Source: Gammaproteobacteria bacterium
Lineage (GTDB): Bacteria; Pseudomonadota; Gammaproteobacteria; DSM-16500
Assembly (NCBI GenBank): GCA_021323555.1
Contig: JAJONP010000136.1
Coordinates: 1-5,244 of the forward strand
Direction of reading: 5' to 3'
Length of the DNA: 5,244 nucleotides
The position numbers and the translations under genes are program-made. Below, piece by piece: positions 1 through 4,823 of this stretch (positions within the stretch are counted from its first letter, which is position 1; every line of letters begins with the position of its first letter). The notes under the pieces were generated by a model. The model had not been told where the DNA came from and ran no database searches. It saw nothing but the letters and a program-made list of their open reading frames with translations.

Positions 1-438
1 AAGCTATGCGTATTTGCTCTGCAAAGTTGGCAACAAGAAAATGTATATAATCTTATTGATAGCCAGCAAGATTTAATAAAAGAGTACAAAAGAATTATTG
101 AAATTCTGTCTAGTGCTATAGGAAATGAAAAACTTAAGCAGCTTGGTTTGGTAAAAAGTCTTATTGATGTTGCGAATTGGCAGATTGAAATACAGAATCA
201 ACGTAAAAATGCTAGCCCTAAAGGTGTAGAAGCCTGGAAAGTGGAATCAAAAAAACGAAATGAGTTTTTTAGAAGCTACGCATTAAATTTTTTAAATAAT
301 CCTAAAAATGCAATGAAAACTCTTAAAGAGCAAGCAAGACTTATTGAAGAAGGATTGAAAGATACTCCTGGGCAATTAAAATTTAACACCATACTAAGTA
401 AATTATCTGCTTTAAAAAAAGAGATACAGTCTACCTGA
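1..438 (+). CDS. 3' part of an unrecognised helical protein (5' end outside window)
   Basis: The frame is open from base 1 to the TGA at 436-438, so 145 codons of a longer gene are visible. A TTG at 148 could serve as a start, but the frame is equally protein-like before it (QQDLIKEYKRIIEILSSAIGNEKLK), so I treat the gene as truncated by the window edge. The protein is hydrophilic and rich in Lys, Glu, Asn and Gln, with heptad-like helical stretches and no membrane segment or signal peptide. One block carries conserved-looking aromatics (VANWQIEIQ, then EAWKVESKKRNEFFRSYALNFL). I recognise no family. A strong intrinsic terminator follows 6 bases after the stop, so it is a transcription unit separate from the alpA operon. 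It could be accessory cargo of the element or flanking host DNA; the sequence does not decide. Confidence 0.65.
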   Translation, partial: KLCVFALQSWQQENVYNLIDSQQDLIKEYKRIIEILSSAIGNEKLKQLGLVKSLIDVANWQIEIQNQRKNASPKGVEAWKVESKKRNEFFRSYALNFLNNPKNAMKTLKEQARLIEEGLKDTPGQLKFNTILSKLSALKKEIQST

Positions 439-444
439 AATATC

Positions 445-477
445 AAAACGGAAAAGCCGGCGGCTTTTCCGTTTTTT
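445..477 (+). terminator. Intrinsic terminator after the first gene
   Basis: A 14-bp perfect stem (445-458 with 462-475, outer AAAACGGAAAAGCC paired to GGCTTTTCCGTTTT) closes a GGC loop and runs into a six-T tract at 472-477. It starts 6 bases after the TGA at 438. The stem is nearly symmetric with A and T tracts on its two sides, so it may also work on the opposite strand. Confidence 0.9.
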
Positions 478-483
478 AATATT

Positions 484-496
484 ATGCCGGCGGCAT
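484..496. repeat. Small hairpin repeating the terminator core
   Basis: ATGCC-GGC-GGCAT is a 5-bp stem with the same GCC-GGC-GGC core as the terminator at 445-477, 7 bases after it. No T tract follows. It may be a remnant of a second terminator or a protein site; the short stem makes a function uncertain. Confidence 0.4.
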
Positions 497-547
497 CCTC
501 CTAAGATACTGATATATAATCTTTTTTTATGTTTGGCCTTGTGATTT

Positions 548-553
548 TATAAT
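548..553 (+). promoter_or_regulatory. -10 box of the alpA promoter
   Basis: A consensus TATAAT lies 54 bases before the alpA ATG. At 16-18 bp spacing the -35 region is only a T run (521-530), with no TTGACA-like hexamer, which would fit a promoter needing an activator. The expected start near 560 falls inside the palindrome at 553-583. A second TATAAT at 515-520 also lacks a -35 and is a weaker candidate. Confidence 0.5.
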
Positions 554-583
554 GTCTAAAGATGCATTATGCGTCTTCAGACA
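553..583. promoter_or_regulatory. 31-bp near-palindrome, likely operator of the alpA operon
   Basis: The left arm TGTCTAAAGATGCAT (553-567) and the right arm ATGCGTCTTCAGACA (569-583) are reverse complements at 13 of 15 positions around one central T. The palindrome begins on the last base of the -10 box and spans the expected transcription start, the classic place for a repressor or autoregulator site. As RNA it could also form a leader hairpin, with one mismatch becoming a G-U pair. The binder is unknown: AlpA itself, an upstream repressor or a helper-phage protein are all possible. Confidence 0.6.
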
Positions 584-607
584 ATTAACTAAATCAGAGG
601 AAAAATC

Positions 608-787
608 ATGGATCGTATATTACGAATTAAAGAAGTCGAGAGAGTAACAGGTTACTCACGCGCAACAATTTATCGCAAGATGAACGAAAAAGAACTCCCA
701 TCTAGTATAAAACTTGGCGGTGGTAGGGCTATAGGCTGGTTACAGTCAGAAATTGAAAGGTGGCTGGAAAGCCGCCGCCAGTTCTAG
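608..787 (+). CDS. alpA: AlpA-family helix-turn-helix regulator
   Basis: This 59-residue protein begins at an ATG with AGAGGA at 596-601, 6 bases upstream. It has the AlpA/MerR-like winged-helix layout. LRIKEVERVTGYSRATIYRKM (residues 5-25) is the DNA-binding helix-turn-helix: IKEV opens it and GYSRATIYR is the recognition part. A short wing follows (IKLGGGRAIGWLQSEIERWLESR, residues 34-56), where GGRAIGWLQSEIERWL is the family's usual 'R-x-x-x-W-x-x-x-E-I-x-x-W' tail. AlpA proteins regulate excision or early genes of P4-like elements and cryptic prophages, and alpA is the usual second landmark of Gram-negative PICIs after the integrase. It is the first gene of the operon behind the 553-583 palindrome. 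Family assignment is firm; whether it activates or represses here is inference. Confidence 0.92.
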   Translation: MDRILRIKEVERVTGYSRATIYRKMNEKELPSSIKLGGGRAIGWLQSEIERWLESRRQF

Positions 788-819
788 CAATCCGAATATT
801 AAATAATAAGGTTACCACT

Positions 820-1194
820 ATGATAAACAATACAGAATTCAAAATAACTGAAGCAGAAAAAGGACTGTCTCCCATGGAGCTAGCTTTTTCACTTTTATCA
901 CTACAATACAACCCCATTGTGCTTAAAAGCAAAAATTTCACATTCAATGGCGTTAACAACAATAATGTAACGATTGCGAATAAGAAAACATGGAGCCTAT
1001 TTAGGTCTTTTGCAGAAGAGTGCCAAAGCACATTGTCGCGTGTGTATCGCAGGCAAAAGGTAGAATACCAATCATCACATGGTTTTCCAGTTGGTATATT
1101 ACCTAATGGCACTGAAATTATTACCATAGGTCCAGTCATAAAGCCGGATGGTGAGGGTTCTATTCACTTTGTGTGGCTTGGTGAGGAGAAGTAG
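820..1194 (+). CDS. Hypothetical 124-residue protein between alpA and the primase-helicase
   Basis: I choose the ATG at 820, preceded by a TAAGG-type ribosome site at about 807-811. A GTG at 760 would add 20 residues but would lie inside alpA with no ribosome site and a poor Pro-rich N-terminus. The protein is soluble, with no signal peptide, membrane segment or cysteine cluster. Visible blocks are LSPMELAFSLLSLQYNPIVL, a basic helical stretch KTWSLFRSFAEECQSTLSRVYRRQKVEY (about residues 56-83), and a beta-rich C-terminus with GILPNGTEIITIGPVIKPDG. I do not recognise a family. It sits 32 bases after alpA and 3 bases before the primase start, and its last codons carry the primase ribosome site, so it is co-expressed with replication. 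A replication accessory or DNA-binding role is a guess from position only. Confidence 0.8.
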   Translation: MINNTEFKITEAEKGLSPMELAFSLLSLQYNPIVLKSKNFTFNGVNNNNVTIANKKTWSLFRSFAEECQSTLSRVYRRQKVEYQSSHGFPVGILPNGTEIITIGPVIKPDGEGSIHFVWLGEEK

Positions 1195-1197
1195 ATC

Positions 1198-3585
1198 ATG
1201 GAAAACATTTTTGAATACACAAAAGTACTTCACTCCTTAGCCGGTGGTATAAAAGGTAAAATGATTCTGGCTGGTTTTGGTGAAAACTTAACCAATAAAG
1301 TCGAGCATTTTAACGTCGGTGAACATACAGAAATGGCAGAAACCGCATTAGCATGGTCAAAAGAAAAAGGACGCAATGTTTATATTCCTCCAGTGGTTAT
1401 GCGTCCAAATTTATCTTCCGGCAATAAAGGTGGTGAAGCTGATATAGTTGCTATTTTAGGTTTTGTGGCCGATTTTGATGAAGGTAGGGGGGCGGATTGG
1501 GCAAATCGTATACCTGAAGGCCTGGAGCCTTCATTTGTATTAGAAACTTCACCAGAAAATGCTCAATGCTTCTTTTTATTTGATAAGGCGGTCTTGATTA
1601 CGGATAATATAACCCGTAGTGATGTCAAACGCATTGCAGTTAATTTTGTTGCCGCATGTGATGGTGTAGACAAAGCCAGTAGCGATTTATGTCACGTGTG
1701 GCGTATTATGGGCACACTAAACTACCCAAATAAACTGAAAATAAGTAAAGGCCGCGATCCCCACCCTTTTCAAGTAAACGTTATTAAAAAATTTGACGGT
1801 GATTTAATTCCTTATTCAGAATTTGAAAAATTACCTCAAACCTATGAAGGCAAAAATGAAAGCAATGGAAACATTACCAAGAGCCGACAAAGCATTGGTG
1901 ATCCATCACTTTTAGCTGATGAGCCAGAATTGGCGGTATCAGCCTTACAAGCTATTCCTAATAATTTACCTTATGAGGAGTGGATTCGAATGATAGCAGC
2001 ATTTAAAGCTGCTGTAGGGGGTGATGAGCGATATTATCAGGAATTTGAGACCTGGTCACTACAATGGGAGGAAAACACTCCTGAGATTGTCAGAGGCAAG
2101 TGGGATTCAATAAAAGATGCTGAAGCTGGTGCAGGCACTATTTTTTATGAAGCAAAAAAACATGGGTGGTTATATCCACATGTTTTTAGTAAAAGCACCC
2201 CTCATAAAACGGCTGAAACAATACTGCGTAATTATTACAATACAGAGGAGAAAAAGACACTTCTTTATTGGCAGGATTGGTATGAGTGGAAAAATGGCGT
2301 TTATGAGCAAGCTGATAAAGATTACATTTCTCAGCAAATTTCGAAAGTGCTTAAAAGTTCACGGCAATATAAGAAACCGAGTAGTGAAATTAAGGAATAC
2401 AAGCCATTTTCTCCAATGAGAAAAGATGTTTCCGAGGTATTAGAAGCCTTGAGAATGGAAGTGCTCGCCAATGTAAATACACCTCCTGTATGGCTTGAGA
2501 ATGCCGTAGAATATGCCGCTTGTGATATATTAAGTGTAAAAAATGGGTTACTTCATATACCAACAAAAACATTGTTACCTCACACACCTGATTTTTTCAC
2601 AGTAAATGGCTTAGATTTTGAATACAACGCTGATGCACCAAAGCCAGATAGCTGGTTGAAATTTCTAAAAAGTGTTTGGCCAAATGATAAAGAGAGTATT
2701 GATACGTTACAGTCTTTCATGGGTTATTTACTGACACCTGACAACTCACAGCAAAAGATTTTAATGATTACAGGGCCAACACGTTCCGGTAAAGGTACTA
2801 TATCGGAGGTAATTACTTCCTTGCTAGGTTATAAAAACGTTGTTTCTCCGCGTATATCAGAATTTAGTGGTTTTGGGTTGCAACCGCTTATTGGTAAGAT
2901 AGCCGCACTAATAAATGATGCCAGGCCTCCAAAAAATGGGGAAGCAGCGCGTACTGTTATTGAAACTTTGCTTACTATTAGCGGGAATGATCGTGTTTCT
3001 ATACCGCGGAAATACAAAGACCCATGGAATGGCCGGTTATCCACGAGAATAGTTTTATTTTCAAACGAAATCCCTTCATCTTTGAAAGACCCATCTCAAG
3101 CTCTTGTTAATCGTTTCATTAATTTGCAAATGACACAAAGTTTTTTAGGTAAAGAGGATAGCGAATTATCCAACCGACTTAACAAAGAACTGCCAGGAAT
3201 TCTAAATTGGGCAATCGAAGGATATGAGCGATTGAGAAGTATTGGACGATTTATTCAACCAGAAAGTGGTATTGAGGCTCTTAACAGCTTAAAGGATAGC
3301 TCCAATCCTGTGTCGGAGTTTGTCGAAGAATGTTGTGATTTAGGTAAGGATAAGTGTGTGAGTACACGCGACTTCCAGCAAGTCTATGCAAAATATCTAG
3401 GTATTTCAGTGGAAAAGATTAATAATGGTGAATTAGGAAAAAATTTACGGGCACTTCATTTAGGTATTTTCCGCACAGGTGGTGGAAAAGGTCATTTTTA
3501 TCACGGGTTAGAACTTAAAAGTGAATTTGCATGTGTGGAAGAAGAAATAGATATGGCACGTCTTATGTCAGATCTTATGTCATAA
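1198..3585 (+). CDS. Primase plus superfamily 3 helicase (D5-like replication protein)
   Basis: This 795-residue replication protein of phage-satellite and plasmid type starts at an ATG 3 bases after the upstream stop. GAGGAGAA (1183-1190) is its ribosome site, so the two genes are probably translationally coupled. The N-terminus (about 1-210) looks like a RepB/archaeo-eukaryotic-type primase: metal-binding DFDEG at 92-96, SFVLETSPENAQCFFLF at 112-128, and H166 with WRIMGTLNYPNK at 168-179. A PriCT-2-like linker follows (about 246-325: ALQAIPNNLPYEEWIRM through KWDSI), then a D5_N-like region (about 340-500). The SF3 helicase has Walker A GPTRSGKGT (526-534, Lys532), a B-type motif IAALINDA (568-575, Asp574), sensor-1/motif C IVLFSNEIP (618-626, Asn623) and a candidate arginine finger R639 (LVNRF). 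The tail (about 704-775) resembles the winged helix of D5-type proteins and could bind the iterons just downstream. All motifs are intact. It would unwind and prime the element's own DNA. Confidence 0.93.
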   Translation: MENIFEYTKVLHSLAGGIKGKMILAGFGENLTNKVEHFNVGEHTEMAETALAWSKEKGRNVYIPPVVMRPNLSSGNKGGEADIVAILGFVADFDEGRGADWANRIPEGLEPSFVLETSPENAQCFFLFDKAVLITDNITRSDVKRIAVNFVAACDGVDKASSDLCHVWRIMGTLNYPNKLKISKGRDPHPFQVNVIKKFDGDLIPYSEFEKLPQTYEGKNESNGNITKSRQSIGDPSLLADEPELAVSALQAIPNNLPYEEWIRMIAAFKAAVGGDERYYQEFETWSLQWEENTPEIVRGKWDSIKDAEAGAGTIFYEAKKHGWLYPHVFSKSTPHKTAETILRNYYNTEEKKTLLYWQDWYEWKNGVYEQADKDYISQQISKVLKSSRQYKKPSSEIKEYKPFSPMRKDVSEVLEALRMEVLANVNTPPVWLENAVEYAACDILSVKNGLLHIPTKTLLPHTPDFFTVNGLDFEYNADAPKPDSWLKFLKSVWPNDKESIDTLQSFMGYLLTPDNSQQKILMITGPTRSGKGTISEVITSLLGYKNVVSPRISEFSGFGLQPLIGKIAALINDARPPKNGEAARTVIETLLTISGNDRVSIPRKYKDPWNGRLSTRIVLFSNEIPSSLKDPSQALVNRFINLQMTQSFLGKEDSELSNRLNKELPGILNWAIEGYERLRSIGRFIQPESGIEALNSLKDSSNPVSEFVEECCDLGKDKCVSTRDFQQVYAKYLGISVEKINNGELGKNLRALHLGIFRTGGGKGHFYHGLELKSEFACVEEEIDMARLMSDLMS

Positions 3586-3590
3586 CAATA

Positions 3591-3703
3591 TTCCCCCGTT
3601 CCCCCTTATTCTACAGCTATATTATTTTTATAAGCAGATAGTATGGGTATTGGTTATATAAATTATTATTCTATTTTATTAAAATAAGGGGGAACGGGGG
3701 AAC
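3591..3703. other. Candidate replication origin: iteron inverted repeat around an AT-rich core
   Basis: A perfect 20-bp inverted repeat (3591-3610, TTCCCCCGTTCCCCCTTATT; complement at 3683-3702) flanks a 72-bp core of which 58 bases are A or T. The right arm contains two tandem GGGGGAAC units (3688-3703). The left arm holds the same unit reversed, one exact (3598-3605) and one 7/8 (3590-3597). G-rich short iterons on both sides of an easily melted core, 5 bases after the helicase stop, match the design of SaPI and P4-type origins, where the initiator-helicase binds iterons and opens the AT-rich stretch. Alternatives are a long-loop transcript hairpin between two convergent genes or a bidirectional terminator, but no T tract follows either arm. 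Confidence 0.65.
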
Positions 3704-3898
3704 TATAAAACATCATGCAAAAGCATAACAACTGCTAGCAACAGTTTATAATTTGAGCAATTTTACCAAAATTTGCCAGATCAAGGCCTGTATTTTGATG
3801 TGTTTGCAGCGATATTAAACAGCAATTGCACGACAGAAAACGATTGCTATTCCTATAAATAACCATAACCAGTGTACCACGGCGTGTAAAATAGAAAA

Positions 3899-4213
3899 TT
3901 ATGCTACTTCCGTCTGACTTATCCATTTATCGAGAAAATATGCGGCAGCATATACTTTTGCCATTTTGTTGAATTTCGGTGCACCGAAGAAATAACAAGC
4001 ATATCTATCATTCAACATTTTCTTGCGTCGATATAACCGGCGCATAATCGCTTTATGGACGTGTAATTTACTTAACAGCCTGGAAGCTTGAACGTCAGCT
4101 GATTTTTCTGAGAAGCCAGCTGCAATGGCGGCATATTTACCAATGCCTGTTTCACAGTAGTGAAAAACAAACAATTTCTGTTTGGCGGTTAAGTTCTTTT
4201 TTCTTTTCGGCAT
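3899..4213 (-). CDS. terS: Terminase small subunit (Terminase_2-like), short form
   Basis: This 104-residue protein on the - strand starts with a Lys/Arg-rich MPKRKKN. Then comes the typical TerS DNA-binding helix-turn-helix block: LTAKQKLFVFHYCETGIGKYAAIAAGFSEKSADVQASRLLSKLHVHKAI (residues 8-56). It matches the family pattern 'LT-KQ--FV--Y---GN---AAI-AGYS-K-A---ASRLL---V--AI'. TerS recognises the packaging site and hands DNA to the large subunit; satellites carry a lone TerS so that helper capsids take their DNA. Typical relatives are about 140-180 residues, so the oligomerisation and portal-binding part seems shortened. The tail (YACYFFGAPKFNKMAKVYAAAYFLDKWISQTEVA) is not one I recognise. 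There is no large subunit nearby. The ribosome site is weak (GAGTAAG, 4225-4219). It is convergent with the helicase gene and divergent from the C4-like unit. Confidence 0.8.
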   Translation of the reverse strand: MPKRKKNLTAKQKLFVFHYCETGIGKYAAIAAGFSEKSADVQASRLLSKLHVHKAIMRRLYRRKKMLNDRYACYFFGAPKFNKMAKVYAAAYFLDKWISQTEVA

Positions 4214-4214
4214 A

Positions 4215-4231
4215 ATTACTTACTCAGTAAT
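4215..4231. promoter_or_regulatory. Inverted repeat in the terS leader
   Basis: ATTACT (4215-4220) and AGTAAT (4226-4231) form a perfect 6-bp inverted repeat with a 5-base spacer, between the terS promoter and its start codon. It covers the weak GAGTAAG ribosome site. It could be an operator just after the transcription start or a weak hairpin that masks the ribosome site. Confidence 0.35.
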
Positions 4232-4246
4232 GTGTTGCATAATTCA

Positions 4247-4275
4247 ATTATAACCTTTCCCCTTGCCTTCCTCAA
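4247..4275 (-). promoter_or_regulatory. Sigma70-type promoter for terS
   Basis: Read on the - strand, TTGAGG (4275-4270) is separated by exactly 17 bp from a consensus TATAAT (4252-4247). Transcription would start near 4240, giving a leader of about 27 bases before the terS ATG at 4213. This is the best-scoring -35/-10 pair in the window by eye. It overlaps the upstream edge of the divergent C4-like unit, so the two promoters could interfere. Confidence 0.65.
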
Positions 4276-4280
4276 CTGTC

Positions 4281-4289
4281 TGTTATAGT
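4281..4289 (+). promoter_or_regulatory. Possible extended -10 promoter of the C4-like unit
   Basis: TG-T-TATAGT (4281-4289) fits the extended -10 consensus. TTGCCT (4263-4268) could act as a -35, but the 15-bp spacer is short. Transcription would begin near 4296, at the edge of the first conserved hairpin. In P1/P4-type loci the antisense RNA is cut out of a longer transcript, so the true promoter could lie elsewhere. Confidence 0.35.
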
Positions 4290-4290
4290 T

Positions 4291-4402
4291 TCGCTGGTGG
4301 AACGGCATGTGCCGTTCTGGGGACTTCAAAAACCTCACCGATAGCGGTTGGCATCAACCGTGATGATGTCGCTTTCCGTGCTTTATGGCCGGGAGGCGGC
4401 AA
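4291..4402 (+). ncRNA. C4/CI-like antisense RNA
   Basis: This stretch has the form of the C4 antisense RNAs of P1/P7 and the CI RNA of P4. The first hairpin is GGAACGGC-atgt-GCCGTTCT (4299-4318), the second CGGTTG-gcat-CAACCG (4345-4360). Between and after them are two unpaired segments. Segment a (4325-4344, TTCAAAAA-cc-TCACCGATAG) is complementary to 4443-4460 over 18 pairs with a 2-base bulge. Segment b (4386-4395, TGGCCGGGAG) is complementary to 4461-4470 with one G-U pair. Its translation (SFAGG, then WPGGGN) resembles residues often annotated as parts of Icd/Ash-like proteins, which I think reflect RNA conservation. C4 RNAs act on the same operon by pairing with a downstream target. The ends are approximate; the family call is from structure and memory, not a search. 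Confidence 0.7.
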
Positions 4403-4405
4403 TAT

Positions 4406-4459
4406 ATGTCCAAGCCTCGCGGTAAAAAATTGTCGCGATCATCTATCGGTGATTTTTGA
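4406..4459 (+). CDS. Candidate 17-codon leader peptide
   Basis: ATG at 4406 follows GGGAGG (4391-4396) with a 9-base gap and reads MSKPRGKKLSRSSIGDF to the TGA at 4457-4459. Its ribosome site lies in antisense segment b, its last five codons and stop lie in the target of segment a (4443-4460), and the b target begins 2 bases after the stop. A terminating ribosome would cover the left arm of the terminator at 4465-4474. That tight arrangement argues for a translated regulatory leader, like the small ORF in P1/P7-type loci. Against it: the ORF is very short and could be chance. Confidence 0.4.
   Translation: MSKPRGKKLSRSSIGDF
4417..4438 (+). repeat. Hairpin between the C4-like RNA and its target
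   Basis: TCGCG (4417-4421) pairs with CGCGA (4434-4438) across a 12-base A/T-rich loop. It lies inside the leader ORF, between the antisense body and the target. It could be a processing point separating the RNA from the downstream message, but the stem is short. Confidence 0.3.
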
Positions 4460-4470
4460 ACTCCCGGCTA
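4443..4470 (+). promoter_or_regulatory. Target of the C4-like RNA
   Basis: These 28 contiguous bases are complementary to two separate segments of the upstream RNA. CTATCGGTGA-TTTTTGAA (4443-4460) pairs with 4325-4344, and CTCCCGGCTA (4461-4470) pairs with 4386-4395. The order of the segments is the same in antisense and target, so pairing both within one molecule would make an interleaved (pseudoknot-like) fold; trans pairing has no such constraint. The target ends inside the left arm of the terminator. Confidence 0.7.
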
Positions 4471-4501
4471 CCAGCCTAAAACTGGTGGCCGTTTTGTTTT
4501 T
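4465..4501 (+). terminator. Intrinsic terminator/attenuator in the cargo leader
   Basis: CGGCTACCAG (4465-4474) pairs with CTGGTGGCCG (4482-4491) over 10 bp including one G-U, with a 7-base loop, followed by TTTTGTTTTT (4492-4501). It lies between the C4-like RNA and the exported-protein genes, 7 bases before their ribosome site. It would end the short RNA and let the cargo be made only on read-through. Its left arm shares 6 bases with the antisense target. Confidence 0.75.
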
Positions 4502-4520
4502 AACAACAAGGAGGACGGCT

Positions 4521-4793
4521 ATGAAACTAAAAATAATCACTACTTTTATTACTGTCATGGTTCTTGCCAACATAGCAAATGCTACTCAGAGGACTAACGG
4601 ATATGTGCGTAAAAACGGCACATATGTAGCGCCGTATGTGAGCACATCTCCAAATAGCTCAAGGTACGACAATTACTCTACCAAGGGAAATATCAATCCT
4701 TATACCGGCAAGTCAGGGTACGTTAATCCTTATAAAAATCCCACCGGCACTTATAGGCCGCAAAGAAATAGTAATTATAACAATTACAGATAA
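4521..4793 (+). CDS. Small exported Gly/Asn/Tyr-rich protein
   Basis: The ATG at 4521 has a near-perfect AAGGAGG (4508-4514) 6 bases upstream. The frame stays open back to 4263, but that part is the C4-like RNA, so I do not extend the gene. The 90-residue product begins with a signal peptide (MKLKIITTFITVMVLANIANA, likely cut after Ala21). The mature part is about 69 residues, rich in Tyr, Asn, Gly, Pro and Ser and without Cys: GYVRKNGTYVAPYVSTSPNS (27-46), NYSTKGNINPYTGKSGYVNPY (51-71), then an Asn/Tyr/Arg tail. NPYTGKSGYVNPY contains a degenerate repeat of 'NPY'. I recall similar 'YVRKDGTYV-PY-RTSPN---DNYSTKGNVNPYTG' proteins as common uncharacterised secreted proteins of proteobacteria and prophages. 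Role unknown; periplasmic or secreted. It is the first gene after the terminator, 30 bases before the Rap1a-like gene. Confidence 0.85.
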   Translation: MKLKIITTFITVMVLANIANATQRTNGYVRKNGTYVAPYVSTSPNSSRYDNYSTKGNINPYTGKSGYVNPYKNPTGTYRPQRNSNYNNYR

Positions 4794-4823
4794 TAGAAAA
4801 TCTAGAAATTTGGAGATGCTTAC

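Noticed and set aside
545..590. Uptake-sequence-like GTCTTCAGAC near the alpA promoter (resembles a Neisseria-type GTCTGAA word)
   Set aside because: It is explained as one arm of the 553-583 palindrome, and the full uptake word is absent here and elsewhere in the window.
729..1139. 136-codon open frame on the - strand
   Set aside because: It lies antisense to alpA's end and the 820-1194 gene, which has a proper ribosome site, and has no ribosome site or recognisable motif of its own.
2117..3044. Several open frames of 65-100 codons within the helicase gene (2117-2419 +, 2390-2587 -, 2829-3044 -)
   Set aside because: All lie wholly inside the intact primase-helicase frame, whose motifs are unbroken; their translations look like out-of-frame shadows.
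3591..3702. The 20-bp inverted repeat as a transcription terminator between convergent genes
   Set aside because: A 72-base loop and no T tract after either arm make it a poor terminator; the tandem units and AT-rich core fit an origin better, though a secondary role is possible.
3735..3926. 63-codon - strand open frame overlapping the end of terS
   Set aside because: Low-complexity, Cys/Ile-rich translation without a good ribosome site. I considered it as a frameshifted TerS tail but see no family residues in it.
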